IMG/VR virus record: IMGVR_UViG_3300023116_008067
Location: 1-28,482 of that record
Strand: one strand, 5' to 3'
Source: a virus
DNA length: 28,482 nucleotides
Shown: one piece after another, positions 14,780-23,817 of the stretch
Position numbering within the stretch: position 1 is the first letter of the stretch
Layout of the letters: each line of letters starts with the position of its first letter
Translations under genes and position numbers: made by a program
The notes under the pieces: model-generated
What the model was told of the DNA's origin: nothing
Database searches by the model: none
Seen by the model: the letters and a program-made list of their open reading frames with translations, nothing else

Positions 14780-16789
14780 CTACTCTTGCGGCGTCACGCC
14801 TTCCGGCGTCTCTTCCGGCGTCTCTTGCGGCAGTTCAGCGAACGGGTCAGCCCCGCCGCCGCCCGCCCCGACACGGGCGCGGGCTTGGATGACCGCAGCA
14901 TCAAGCTCCTGCGCCTGCTCGGCAAGGGCCTTGATGCCACCCTGCAAAGAGCGGATGCGAGCCGCGTCGAACGGGTAGGTGGTCTTGCGCCCGCTCTTGG
15001 TGGTCGCGGAGGTGCGGAGTCCAGAGTAGATGCCGAGTTGCCCGTCGTGGATCTGCGGCTCGACCCCTTCTGGCAGGATGAACTCTCCGTTCTCGTTCGT
15101 CTCCAGACCCAGGTCAGACAAGGGCACGAACAGGTCGTCAAGGGAGAGCCCCTTGATGTTCGCATCGTCGATGACGGTCTCGGCAGCCTCCCTGCTGATG
15201 TTCGAGGACAGCAGGATGCCTTGCGCCTCCTTTGCCTCCTGACGCGCCCGCGCAGCTTCGCGAGTCATGTCCGCGAGCTTGTTCTCGATCTTCTCTTTGC
15301 CGCCACCACGCCCGATCTTCTTGATCTCGGCTGCCATCTTCTTGCGACGAGCAGCACCCGTCTTGGCGTCGTCGATGAGCTTGTTGGTGTACGCCTCGAG
15401 CTTCTTGACATCGGCCTTCGCGGCAGCGACCTGCTCCGGGCGAAGGGCGTCGATGGTCTTAGCCTGCGCGGCACGCTGGCGGGCGAGCGCGTAGGCCGCC
15501 GACCGCTGGGCAGCCTCGGTCTTGCGGCGGTCCTTCTCTGTGATGACCCGCTCGCGCGCGAGGTCTCGCTCAAAGCCTGCCCGCTCGATGTTCGCGCCCT
15601 TGGTCTCGCGCCGCACGTCGCGGTCGAGCTCTGCCGATTCGGCGTCGGCCTTGTAACGGCGCGCCTGCGCCTTGTCCTGAGCGATGAGCGAGGGCGCTCG
15701 AGCCTCGTCCGTCGCAGCGCCAATGGCACGGCCCGCAGCCAAGGCCCCGGCTGCCCGGGTGCTCGCCCCGACGTTGGCGATGTCCGCCTCCGCCTTGAGC
15801 ATGGACAGTTCCTGCGCCTGCTGCTGCGCGAGCGACGGCTGCCGGCCCACCATGGACAGGAGCTTGTTGCGGGCCCGCTCGATGTGGGCGCCCGTGAAGA
15901 GCTCCTTGACCGTCATCGGGCGAACGTCGGTGCCCATTTCAAAGTCGCGCATGACCTGGGCCGCAGCCTCCGGGTCGCCGTTCTTGACCGCGTAGGCCAT
16001 GCGCTGCTGCAGCGTCGAGAACGTCGCGGCCCCGGTCGCGAGGGTCCGCTGAACCGGAGCCTGGCGCTCAGGGATGCGCGACTGGATGCCCCGCAGCTTC
16101 TCTTCGGGAGCGGCCATCCCGGTCAGCTCCATGCCGCGGTCGATCAACGAGGGCTTCCCCGCCGGGCCCGCGAGCACCGGGCCCGGAGCGTCGGCCTGTG
16201 CCGCCGGTGTTGTCTGTCTGGCTGGCACCTCAGCAACAGCGGCTGCGGGCACCGACGGGGAAGTTTGGGGAGGCGCGCCTTCGACCGAGCGCGGGGGCGC
16301 GTCCATCATCTGCTGTTGAGGATCGGCGCCGGCCATGAGTGGGGTCGCGCTCATGATCGCCCGGTAGCGGTCGGCGTCGATGCGCGCCTTCATTTCGGTG
16401 TCCGCAGCGACAGCGGCTTGCCGGGCCGCCTCGCGCTCTGCGGCGGTCGTCTGCGTCGCCATGATGGGGCGGCCAGGGGCGGTCGGCGCGAACGCCTCCG
16501 GGCCCGGTTTCCTGCCTTCAAAGACCTTGTTACCGAGCCCAGCAGCAGCGGCGTCCTCCGCCGACATCTGGCCATCGCCCAGCGGGATGCTGCCCACTTC
16601 ACCAAGAAGCTGCGCCCCGTACAGCCCTGTGCGGAAGGCGCTCTCCCATGTGCGCGGGTCGCGCCAGTCCGGCGGAGAGTCCTGCCCGGTGACCGGGCCG
16701 TCCTCGACCCGCAACGTGTACGCGCCCGTGACCGGGTCGCGGACGACGCGCTTGCGGGCGGGGCCGCGGCGGATGCGGATGCGAGCCAT
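14780..16789 (-). CDS. Internal virion protein, coiled-coil rich (gp15-like position)
   Basis: A 669-residue protein placed between a smaller and a giant ejection protein, matching the gp14-gp15-gp16 order of T7-like phages. The N-terminus is basic (ARIRIRRGPARKR). Residues 130-260 are Ala/Pro/Gln-rich and probably loose. Residues 368-525 form a long Ala/Lys/Glu/Arg coiled coil, and the end is acidic (ETPEETPEG repeats). The family is assigned by place and composition, not by clear motifs. It likely forms part of the inner core or ejection tube. The ATG overlaps the stop of the upstream gene by 1 nt (TGATG); the ribosome site is weak, so coupling is probable. Confidence 0.6.
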   Translation of the reverse strand: MARIRIRRGPARKRVVRDPVTGAYTLRVEDGPVTGQDSPPDWRDPRTWESAFRTGLYGAQLLGEVGSIPLGDGQMSAEDAAAAGLGNKVFEGRKPGPEAFAPTAPGRPIMATQTTAAEREAARQAAVAADTEMKARIDADRYRAIMSATPLMAGADPQQQMMDAPPRSVEGAPPQTSPSVPAAAVAEVPARQTTPAAQADAPGPVLAGPAGKPSLIDRGMELTGMAAPEEKLRGIQSRIPERQAPVQRTLATGAATFSTLQQRMAYAVKNGDPEAAAQVMRDFEMGTDVRPMTVKELFTGAHIERARNKLLSMVGRQPSLAQQQAQELSMLKAEADIANVGASTRAAGALAAGRAIGAATDEARAPSLIAQDKAQARRYKADAESAELDRDVRRETKGANIERAGFERDLARERVITEKDRRKTEAAQRSAAYALARQRAAQAKTIDALRPEQVAAAKADVKKLEAYTNKLIDDAKTGAARRKKMAAEIKKIGRGGGKEKIENKLADMTREAARARQEAKEAQGILLSSNISREAAETVIDDANIKGLSLDDLFVPLSDLGLETNENGEFILPEGVEPQIHDGQLGIYSGLRTSATTKSGRKTTYPFDAARIRSLQGGIKALAEQAQELDAAVIQARARVGAGGGGADPFAELPQETPEETPEGVTPQE
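14785..14835 (-). repeat. 12-bp tandem repeat at the end of the 669-residue gene
   Basis: Two perfect copies of CTTCCGGCGTCT (14800-14823, plus-strand reading) are flanked by decayed copies starting CTTGCGGC. They code for the ETPE units in the acidic C-terminal tail of the coiled-coil virion protein. The 12-bp unit keeps the frame, so the tail can change in length without harm. Confidence 0.7.
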
Positions 16790-17568
16790 CAGTACCCCGC
16801 CGGCGCCTGAGAGACGAGCGTGTTCAGCAGGGCCCGGCGAAGCTCGATGTCTGAGCCGTGACGGGGGGTCAGCGGCGCACCGTCAGGGCCAATAACAACC
16901 GCGCCCCCATCCGGGTGAGGCACAATCTTCATCCCGTTCTGCTGCAGCAGAGCCTCGAACTGAGCCGGGTCCACAGCCCCCTTGAAGTCGGCGAGCGTGT
17001 TCAGCCACTGCTTGATCGCCGGGGACGCGGTCGACGCAGCCAAGTTGCGAAGCTCTCGCTCACCACCAAGCGCAGACGACTCGAGGGCGTGCTCCGTTGC
17101 AACCGGCATGACCGTGGTGAGTTCCACCCGATGTGCCTCGGACAGTGGCTCGGTTTCCTTCATGAGCTGGAGGGCCGCAACTTGCTGCTCGGCGCCTTGC
17201 ATCCGGGTTTTTGCCATCGCGTCGCCGTAGCCCATCGCCGCCGCGGCCCGCTGGCCAGCGAGCGACGACTCAAGGCTCGTGACGTTCTGCGCCACGGACC
17301 GGCCAGCCTCGAGGCCCGCGCCGAGCTTCGCGCCGGCGCCCGTCCGCGGGGCGGAGGCGACTGCTTGGCCCAGCACCTGCGAGCCCTGCGACTGCAGAGT
17401 CTGGCGACCGAGACGCGCGGACTCGGAGAACAACTGCTGCTGCTCGTTGCGGGCCTGCATGAGGTCTTGGCGCGCCAAGCCAGCAGCGTTCTGCAGGCCA
17501 GTACGCGTCTTCTGCGACTCTTCGATGAGCCGCTGCTTGTCTTCCCATGGGGTGAGCTTCTCGACCAC
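16789..17568 (-). CDS. Internal virion protein, gp14-like position
   Basis: A 259-residue protein rich in Ala, Gln and Leu, almost all helical, with a low-complexity middle (GAGAKLGAGLEAG and AGQRAAAAMGYGDAM) like the small ejection proteins that insert in the outer membrane in T7-like phages. The last 60 residues look more globular (IVPHPDGGAVVIGPDGAPL). The start codon is GTG, 5 nt after a full AAGGAGG ribosome site. It is the first of the three-gene ejection set and ends in TGATG overlap with the next gene. The function is inferred from place and composition. Confidence 0.6.
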   Translation of the reverse strand: MVEKLTPWEDKQRLIEESQKTRTGLQNAAGLARQDLMQARNEQQQLFSESARLGRQTLQSQGSQVLGQAVASAPRTGAGAKLGAGLEAGRSVAQNVTSLESSLAGQRAAAAMGYGDAMAKTRMQGAEQQVAALQLMKETEPLSEAHRVELTTVMPVATEHALESSALGGERELRNLAASTASPAIKQWLNTLADFKGAVDPAQFEALLQQNGMKIVPHPDGGAVVIGPDGAPLTPRHGSDIELRRALLNTLVSQAPAGY

Positions 17569-17586
17569 GCCAGCCTCCTTGGCCGA

Positions 17587-19290
17587 CTATAGCGGCAGGT
17601 CGCCGCCAGAGCCAACAACAGGAGCACGGCAGAGCAAGTAGACGAAGTGCCCCGTGCTTGGGACGAGGACTTCGTCAGCGGCGCCCGCGGCGGTCTCAAA
17701 CCCGCCCGTGTCCTGAATCTTCCAGCGGACCTCGATCCACTGCTCGCAGCCCTTCGTCCGTGGCGAGCGGCTGCCGCCAAACCCATCGTTGACGTTGTCC
17801 CGGGCCTGCATCGTCGAGGCCGCCTTGCCGATGTAGTAGGGCGTGCCCTGAGCGTTCCAGCCCGTCCCCGACGCCGCCCCCGTCTGGATGGGCACGTCAA
17901 TCAGGTAGCAGTCAACATCGTCTTGGCACATGGTGGTCGAACCATCGCGCCACTTGATCTCGTCGACGACCATCGACCCGTTGGGCTTGGTCGTGAACTG
18001 CCGACGAGCGACCTGCTCATACGAGACGAGGTCGCTGCGGAGCCCCGTGCCAATGCCCACGCCGATGTCGTGGGCCAGCGTCGCAGATGTTGGGTGCGCC
18101 CCGCCGTCTGTGCGCCCTCCACTCGGGGTCGCCGGCGCAACCATCGACACCGCGGCAAGGACGTGCTCGACGATGAGCGGGCGGTCGATGGGGATGAAGC
18201 GACGGTCGCAGGTCGGCTGCTCTTCGCGTGGCCCCGACGACCACACGGGGAGCCTGTTGCTGCGCCCACCGGAGCCGTGAGCAGTCGCGTCGACGTAGCC
18301 CTGCATGCCGTTCCACATCGGAACCGCGATGACGTGGTAGCCAGACGTGTCCGCCAGCGGCGCTGGTGCGTCGGTCTGCCCGTCCTTCGACATGCCGCCG
18401 CCGATCTTGCCGCGGACCCACTCGTCGAACGCGTGAATCGCTCCCTGCAGGCCCGACTCTTCGATGTTGGTGCCGCCGAAGATCGACGGCAGCGACAGGC
18501 TGTCGGACGTGATGCTGTGGTTGGTCGGGAAGTTCTGCGAGCCCGACTCAAACGCGCCCTGCCGGGTCGAGCGCATCTTGAGCGACACGCACACGTTGAC
18601 AAGCCCGCGCCTGACTGGGCCGGAGCTGTTGTAGAGGTTGGGCGCCTTGATCGCCAGGATGTACGTCGAGTACGGAGACAGCGTTCGCGACAGGCCGCCA
18701 AACACCGCTGGGTTCTGCCGGCCCAGCCGGGTCGTCAGCGACGCGCCGTTGATCTGCGCGGTGAACACGTCGCGCGTCGGCACGCGCCCCCCATCGAGAA
18801 CGATTGGCCGCTTCTGCAGCAGTTGCACGACCAGGTCGTATGGCGTCAAGTCCTCGTAGTTGACCTTGCCCGCACCGGCGGCGCCGCCGACCTGGTCAAC
18901 GATGACCCCGGGCTCGCCCCGGGTGTCGCAGGAGAACTGCACCTCGTCGAGCACGAAGACCGGGTCGTCCTTGTCGATGACGCCTGTCGACGAGAACAGC
19001 GACTGCGGCGGCGGCAGCATGAAGGGCATGAACCACGCCACCTCATCCTTAGCCACCGACCACGGCAGGGTGCCGGTGTAGAACGTCGGGTCCGCAGCCT
19101 CAAAGAACGCTGAGTCGATCAGCGGGATGTAGAAGTTCACCCGGAAGGGCAGCGTCGGCTCTTCAAGGTTCTCCTGCCCCACCGTCCCCGCGTCGATTTC
19201 GGCCTTCACGCCGTCGACGAGCAGGTCGGTGATGTGCTCGCGCAGCAGCTTGATGCCGCGAGAGAGCAGGCGACGGTCGACCTTAGCCAT
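17587..19290 (-). CDS. Unknown virion structural protein (567 residues)
   Basis: Not matched to a family. After a helical start (RLLSRGIKLLREHITDLLVDG) the protein is mixed, with many predicted strands and loops, no signal peptide and no membrane segment. It lies after the tail nozzle and beta-solenoid genes and before the ejection proteins, so a tail or tail-appendage part is the best guess. GAGGAG lies 7 nt ahead of the ATG, and it overlaps the 285-residue gene by 8 nt, which suggests that the two products are needed in linked amounts. It could also be an unfamiliar surface protein. Confidence 0.6.
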   Translation of the reverse strand: MAKVDRRLLSRGIKLLREHITDLLVDGVKAEIDAGTVGQENLEEPTLPFRVNFYIPLIDSAFFEAADPTFYTGTLPWSVAKDEVAWFMPFMLPPPQSLFSSTGVIDKDDPVFVLDEVQFSCDTRGEPGVIVDQVGGAAGAGKVNYEDLTPYDLVVQLLQKRPIVLDGGRVPTRDVFTAQINGASLTTRLGRQNPAVFGGLSRTLSPYSTYILAIKAPNLYNSSGPVRRGLVNVCVSLKMRSTRQGAFESGSQNFPTNHSITSDSLSLPSIFGGTNIEESGLQGAIHAFDEWVRGKIGGGMSKDGQTDAPAPLADTSGYHVIAVPMWNGMQGYVDATAHGSGGRSNRLPVWSSGPREEQPTCDRRFIPIDRPLIVEHVLAAVSMVAPATPSGGRTDGGAHPTSATLAHDIGVGIGTGLRSDLVSYEQVARRQFTTKPNGSMVVDEIKWRDGSTTMCQDDVDCYLIDVPIQTGAASGTGWNAQGTPYYIGKAASTMQARDNVNDGFGGSRSPRTKGCEQWIEVRWKIQDTGGFETAAGAADEVLVPSTGHFVYLLCRAPVVGSGGDLPL

Positions 19291-20140
19291 GCCACGGCTC
19301 CTCGAGCACGGTCAGCGCCCACGAGTAGTATTGGTTCTGCCACGCCTCGTGGGAGTTCTTCTCCCACCCATAGCTCGAGTTGCCATGCTCGGGGATGATC
19401 AACTCGACGCGCAGGTTCGCCCCCGCCGGGATGGGCAGGTACAGGTTCTGCATGTTGAGCGCCACCCCCTCGGGCAGCTTTGAGCCGGAGGGCGACGCCA
19501 ACGCGGTGGGGAAGTTGGGCACGAAGTCTAGGATGCCCGTGCCGGCGGAGAGCTCGGTCCAAAGTTCACCGAGCAGCCTGAACTTCGCCCTAGTCACGAG
19601 CAGGTTCGCGAGGTGCCGTTCAGCGCCCTGATACGGGTCGTCGATGTATATCTGCGCCGCGAAGTCCTCGAGCGACGAGCCGCTAATGAGCCAGTCGTTC
19701 AAGAACAGGTTGTCGGTCGTCAGGAATACTGTCAGGCCGACAACGACCGACGGCGACGAGAAGTGCAGGGCGTTCGACAGCGCGTACTGCGTCCCGCTGC
19801 CCAGCGACACCAAGTCCTCGGGCCGGATGCCCTCGGCTCGAGCAGCCTTGTGCCGCCACTGGTTCTGCACACCCTCAGCCGGCACGTTGCCGACAACGTC
19901 TGCCGGCTGGTCGCTGTTGAACACGCGCATCCAAGGCAGCGACGACGAAGCCGTGCCCGGGTCTTGGGGCATGAAGCCGCCCACGAACTGCGTCTGCACC
20001 ATCCGCCGCTGCAGGTCTTCCGGCGGCAGGGCGTTGAAGCGCCGACGCACAGCGGCCATGGCCGTGTCGATGCGGTCGCCGTCGATGGTGGTGCCATCGC
20101 TGAACTGCACGGAGGTCACGAGGCGGGATGCGCTGGTCAT
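19283..20140 (-). CDS. Unknown virion structural protein (285 residues)
   Basis: No family recognised. The start reads VTSVQFSDGTTIDGDRIDTAM, a small strand-turn-helix module, and is followed by a mostly beta-looking body that ends in NLYLPIPAGANLRVELIIPEHG, a pattern of strands like that of virion-surface beta sandwiches. It is tied to both neighbours: 1-nt TGATG overlap upstream with the beta-solenoid gene and 8-nt overlap downstream with the 567-residue gene. GGAG stands 8 nt from the ATG. A tail appendage or adaptor role is likely from position. It does not resemble a capsid protein. Confidence 0.6.
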   Translation of the reverse strand: MTSASRLVTSVQFSDGTTIDGDRIDTAMAAVRRRFNALPPEDLQRRMVQTQFVGGFMPQDPGTASSSLPWMRVFNSDQPADVVGNVPAEGVQNQWRHKAARAEGIRPEDLVSLGSGTQYALSNALHFSSPSVVVGLTVFLTTDNLFLNDWLISGSSLEDFAAQIYIDDPYQGAERHLANLLVTRAKFRLLGELWTELSAGTGILDFVPNFPTALASPSGSKLPEGVALNMQNLYLPIPAGANLRVELIIPEHGNSSYGWEKNSHEAWQNQYYSWALTVLEEPWHG

Positions 20141-20730
20141 CAGGTCGTCTCCGCGGTCACGGTCACATTGACGTGGCTGATGCCGCTCTTGCGCGAGCAG
20201 CCGATGATGTGCGCGTTCGCCGCGAGGCCGGCGTTGTCGATGAACCCGCCGTCCTCAAACAGCACGCCGATGGCGTGGACCTTGCCTCCGCTCGCGATCG
20301 ACACCTCAGCGCGTACCGTCCCGCCGTGCAAGATCAGCGTCGCGTCGGCCTCGACGGTTACCGGGCCGCCCAAGACGCAGTCGCCAAGGGTCACCACAGC
20401 GCCGGCGACGACCAGGTCGCCGTTGACCTTGAGCCCTGACACGCTCGTTCTCGACGACACCCGCAACCCCTTCACCTCGGCGCCGAGCGCCGCCTTGACC
20501 CGCCCGTCCGGGTGAAGCAGGTGCATCTGCTCGCCGTAGTCCCCGCCGACCAGTAGCCACGAGTCGCCGCTGTTGAGCCTGGGCGACAGAAGGTCGCCCG
20601 GCCCAACGATGTGAGGCGCCAGCCTCTGGACGATGAAGTCAGAGCGGCGAGCGATGCGGCCCTGAGCGAGGTCGGCGGGCCGCGCGGCGTGCAAAGGCTC
20701 GCCGCTGAACAATGGCTGGCGGTTCGCCAT
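20140..20730 (-). CDS. Beta-solenoid (bactofilin-like fold) virion protein
   Basis: A 196-residue protein. Residues 88-175 repeat short strands ending in Gly or Asn (LKVNGDLVVAGAVVTLGD, GPVTVEADATLILHGG, AEVSIASGGKVHAIG), the look of a beta-helix such as in bactofilins or small phage tailspike folds. The first 85 residues hold another domain (FIVQRLAPHIVGPGDLLSP, then SWLLVGGDYGEQMHLLHPDG). The gene follows the tail nozzle gene with a 1-nt TGATG overlap and AGGGGG as ribosome site, so it is probably a tail-tip or fibre-base protein. An enzyme is unlikely because no catalytic site is seen. Confidence 0.6.
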   Translation of the reverse strand: MANRQPLFSGEPLHAARPADLAQGRIARRSDFIVQRLAPHIVGPGDLLSPRLNSGDSWLLVGGDYGEQMHLLHPDGRVKAALGAEVKGLRVSSRTSVSGLKVNGDLVVAGAVVTLGDCVLGGPVTVEADATLILHGGTVRAEVSIASGGKVHAIGVLFEDGGFIDNAGLAANAHIIGCSRKSGISHVNVTVTAETT

Positions 20731-23399
20731 CAGCGCCCCCTGCGGCGACGACCGCCAGAGCGCCGGAAGGCGCCGCGCATGCTTTCGACGCGCAGCCCCT
20801 CGGCCTTCTCTCGGATGTGCCCGAACAGCATCCAGACGAAGTGCTGCCCTTTGACGCCGGAGCTGATGGCGACCGTGTCGCGCTGCTCGTCGTCGACCAG
20901 GTAGTTGCCTTGGGCCGCTGATGCCGTCGACCCCCACTGCAGGCCAGAGTTTGAGCCGAGCACGCGGCGAAGCAGGTTGCCCGACGAGTCTTTCACGCGA
21001 GCGCGCAAGGACTGCTTGTCGACGCTCTCGACGATGCGGGCCCCGTGGTCCATGACCTGCGCCGACCAACCCGCCCGGTCGCTGAACACCGCGGCGTTGA
21101 GCAGCGCGTAGTACGTCGAGGTCAGCGGCGTGCCCTTGCCCCGGTTGCGGAGGGTCACCCACAGGGTGCGAGCCTTCACGGTCTCTTGGTTCGCGTCGTC
21201 CGGCGTGGTCTCGTCAGAGGCCAGCAGCCAATCGACCGCCTGCTCGCGCTCGTTCTCCTCCCGCGGCGTCGGCTCTGCCTGTCGCCACAGGTACGTCTTC
21301 GCATCGGTGAACGAAGTCGCGTCGCGGGTGCGCGCAACGCTCACCGTAGTGAACATGCCTCGCCGGCCCCACGAGCCCTGCTGGGCCATGGGGATGAAGC
21401 AGATCGGGTTGAGGTTGTCTCGCCGCAGGTTCATGTAGTTGAAGCTGAACGCGTGCGCCGTCGTGGCTGCAGAAGCATCCCAATACAGGCGGAGCTGGTC
21501 TCCCGTCGCCGAAGGTGCGCCAGACCCGCTGTCGTAGAGTTGCGCCTCAGACACACCAGCGGTCGGAGAGCCGCCGCCCCAGCCGCCGTAAGATGGCCAA
21601 CGCTCAGGGGGCAGCATCAGGTCGACCTCGGTCCCGTTGTAGAGCACCGGCAGCCATGCGCTGTTGTCGATGTTCACCCGGAGCTCGATGCGGTCGATGC
21701 CCAAGCTCGGGGCCGCAGCGGGGACGAAGTAGACCGGGACGACGAAGAGCTCGCCGGACGCGGCGCCCGCCTGCGGCGTCTTGAACCCGGCGGGCACGCG
21801 CACCGGCTTGCCAAACACGAAGTAGTCGTTGCCGGACCCGACAGAGAACCAATCGCGCACCATCGCCAACGAGGTCTCTGCGGGCACGCTCGACCGGTCG
21901 GTCCCACCACCACGACCGTACTCAAGAACGCTCCAAGTCTTGGCCGAGACGGTCACCGGCGCGTCGGTGTAGTCGATGTTCTCGATCCCGCCCAAGGCGA
22001 ACAGGCGCCCGTCGAGGCCGGCGAGCATCGGCGCCTCGAGCGCGCTATCCCGGTTGGGCCGGCCAGCACCACCGGCGGATGTTTCCAGCGTCCACACCGA
22101 CCACGAGCCGGAAGGAACGTGTAGAGCGAGGGCTGCGCGCTGCTCGCGCAGCGACAAGAACCAGTACTCGCTGTCGGATTCGTAGGTGGCCACAACAGGC
22201 GCCGTCTCGTCACCGACCCGCAGGTACGAGCGAGGCGACGCTTCCGCAGCGGTCTCGTGGCCGCTGGCCTGCTGGTAGACAGACCACGGGTTTGACAGAC
22301 CCGGTGAGTCGAACGCTACGTCGATGCCGTCGGACAGGTCGCTGATAGCGAGCCCGCCGTCGCTGCCCCACACACCGTTGCGGTCGGCCCACACCAGCCC
22401 TTGGTCCGTCCTCGCCCACGCCTGCGGGCCAAAGCAGCCGACCTGGTCGCTGGCACGGATCAGGGTGCCGCTTGAGAAGGTCAGGCCCGCGCTTGCTTGG
22501 AACATCCACGTCTGCGTCTGCGTCCAGATGACCAACGCAGAGCCGTTGTTGGCAAGAGCGACGATGTTGTCGGGGGCGTCGATGGTGATGAAGTCCGTCG
22601 CGCGGACGGCGCCGGGCAGCCCCTCTTCTGAGAAGAACACGTCCCGGCCAGACGCATAGGCCATGCGCCCCGCGTACTGCCCGCCAGCCTGAGCCCGCGG
22701 GAAGAACGCCGACGGCAGGTAGGCGGCGCCCAGCGGGGTCGCGCCGATGGTCGCGGTCACCGCAGCGACGGGGGCGTGCTCGCCGCGACGAGGGCGGACC
22801 TGCGACGGCAGCGATGTGTCGACCTGCGGGTCAGGGTCGAGGGAGAACGACGCCGGGCGATAGCACCACGTCCCCATCGAGCGCGACCCAAAGACCACGG
22901 TGTCCGCGAAGTCGTCGAACCACCAGTCCGAGCCCGACGGCGCGATGAGCATGGAGTCGCCCTCGCCCAGGTAGTGGGGCTCCATGTCGATGGTGGAGAG
23001 GGAGCGGTAGTCGAACTCCGACGTATGCCGGAACAAGGGCTGCTCCCACCGGGCACCGTCGTGCAGGTCGCAGACGACGAGGACGTGCTGCGACGCCACG
23101 GTTGCCTTGTAGCCGCTGTCGGTCGTGTACCCGCGGTGCTTGAACAGCATCAGGGCCTGCAGGCGGCCCCACTTCGTCTTGATCAGGTGCGACGCGACGA
23201 GCTCGTCGTAGCCGTAGCCGTCCGCGTCACCCGTGCCCGCGGCCAGCCGGCTATCCGCCTGCATGAGCAGGCCGAAGCCAGAGCGGACCTGCCACTGACG
23301 ATCGTTCACGCGCATGTTGAGCGCGTAACCGCCCTTGCTGGGGCGGTTGGAGTTCATCCCTCCGGGGATGAGTTCGATCTCGGTGTCCTTGATCGCCAC
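20730..23399 (-). CDS. Tail nozzle protein (tail tubular protein B-like)
   Basis: An 889-residue protein with the marks of podovirus nozzle proteins, which form the beta-propeller end of the short tail. RMAYASGRDVFFSEEG (near 245-260), DFITIDAPDNIVAL and SALVIWTQTQTWMFQ (near 268-300), and the following SDQVGCFGPQAWARTDQGLVW correspond to the 'fs..g-fi-ial-lvift-w' pattern of this group. The N-terminal SNRPSKGGYALNMRVND fits the usual 'n...rr.gf' start. The start codon is GTG with GGAGGG 5 nt ahead, but that ribosome site lies in the 3' arm of a strong hairpin (23403-23440), so translation probably depends on the upstream gene. The very basic end (RRSGGRRRRGR) is unusual. Confidence 0.75.
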   Translation of the reverse strand: MAIKDTEIELIPGGMNSNRPSKGGYALNMRVNDRQWQVRSGFGLLMQADSRLAAGTGDADGYGYDELVASHLIKTKWGRLQALMLFKHRGYTTDSGYKATVASQHVLVVCDLHDGARWEQPLFRHTSEFDYRSLSTIDMEPHYLGEGDSMLIAPSGSDWWFDDFADTVVFGSRSMGTWCYRPASFSLDPDPQVDTSLPSQVRPRRGEHAPVAAVTATIGATPLGAAYLPSAFFPRAQAGGQYAGRMAYASGRDVFFSEEGLPGAVRATDFITIDAPDNIVALANNGSALVIWTQTQTWMFQASAGLTFSSGTLIRASDQVGCFGPQAWARTDQGLVWADRNGVWGSDGGLAISDLSDGIDVAFDSPGLSNPWSVYQQASGHETAAEASPRSYLRVGDETAPVVATYESDSEYWFLSLREQRAALALHVPSGSWSVWTLETSAGGAGRPNRDSALEAPMLAGLDGRLFALGGIENIDYTDAPVTVSAKTWSVLEYGRGGGTDRSSVPAETSLAMVRDWFSVGSGNDYFVFGKPVRVPAGFKTPQAGAASGELFVVPVYFVPAAAPSLGIDRIELRVNIDNSAWLPVLYNGTEVDLMLPPERWPSYGGWGGGSPTAGVSEAQLYDSGSGAPSATGDQLRLYWDASAATTAHAFSFNYMNLRRDNLNPICFIPMAQQGSWGRRGMFTTVSVARTRDATSFTDAKTYLWRQAEPTPREENEREQAVDWLLASDETTPDDANQETVKARTLWVTLRNRGKGTPLTSTYYALLNAAVFSDRAGWSAQVMDHGARIVESVDKQSLRARVKDSSGNLLRRVLGSNSGLQWGSTASAAQGNYLVDDEQRDTVAISSGVKGQHFVWMLFGHIREKAEGLRVESMRGAFRRSGGRRRRGR

Positions 23400-23402
23400 G
23401 TC

Positions 23403-23440
23403 GGCCCTCCGCGGCGTTACCCTACTCGCCGCGAAGGGCC
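23403..23440 (-). promoter_or_regulatory. Translational-coupling hairpin over the nozzle ribosome site
   Basis: In the minus-strand RNA, GGCCCTTCGCGGCG pairs with CGCCGCGGAGGGCC over 14 positions (one U-G pair), with a 10-nt loop. The 3' arm holds GGAGGG, the ribosome site of the nozzle gene, 5 nt from its GTG. The loop holds the TAG of the upstream gene. The one odd pair is U-G in the minus RNA but C-A in the plus RNA, so the fold favours the late transcript. Confidence 0.7.
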
Positions 23441-23817
23441 CGGGTCCACTGTTGAGCCTTCAAACCCAAGACAAAACCGCCGATCAGGGCGGCGCCGCCA
23501 ACCACCCATGGGTTGCGCCAGAGCGGGTCCGGCTCCCGGGCCACAGCTTGGCACGACTGCGCCGCCTTCCTCCACGCCTGCGTCTTGTGGCGCTCGGCGT
23601 TGAGCGCAGCAGTGTGCGTCTCAAGGAGCCGGTCGACGTAGGCTTCGTGGATGTCGTCAACGTCGCGGAGCTTGAGGCGCAGCGACTCGGCCTCTGCGCG
23701 CTCGGCGTCGAGCGCGGCCTTACACCGGACGACGCCTTGAGCCAGCCGCTCGGCGGGCGTCAGGGCGAGCGCCGGCGACACCAACAGCAGCAGGACTACG
23801 GCAACAAACCTCACCAC
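23422..23817 (-). CDS. Exported coiled-coil protein with C-terminal membrane segment, spanin-like
   Basis: A 131-residue protein with a clear signal peptide (residues 1-19, hydrophobic VAVVLLLLV, cleavage after ALA), a charged coiled coil (about 22-95) and a membrane helix near 103-119 (PWVVGGAALIGGFVLGL) with a basic end. Two cysteines (C32, C89) may form bridges. This layout, with the next upstream coiled-coil membrane protein, suggests a spanin-type role in outer-membrane disruption. It lacks a lipobox cysteine, however, so it is neither a normal o-spanin nor a normal u-spanin. The start is GTG, overlapping the upstream gene by 7 nt. Its stop lies in the hairpin that controls the nozzle gene. 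Confidence 0.6.
   Translation of the reverse strand: MVRFVAVVLLLLVSPALALTPAERLAQGVVRCKAALDAERAEAESLRLKLRDVDDIHEAYVDRLLETHTAALNAERHKTQAWRKAAQSCQAVAREPDPLWRNPWVVGGAALIGGFVLGLKAQQWTRALRGE

Noticed and set aside
13652-16810. A 1,052-codon open frame on the plus strand
   Set aside because: It lies antisense to two overlapping late genes with good ribosome sites and sensible composition; its product is low-complexity and Arg/Leu-rich, as expected of a G+C-rich shadow frame.
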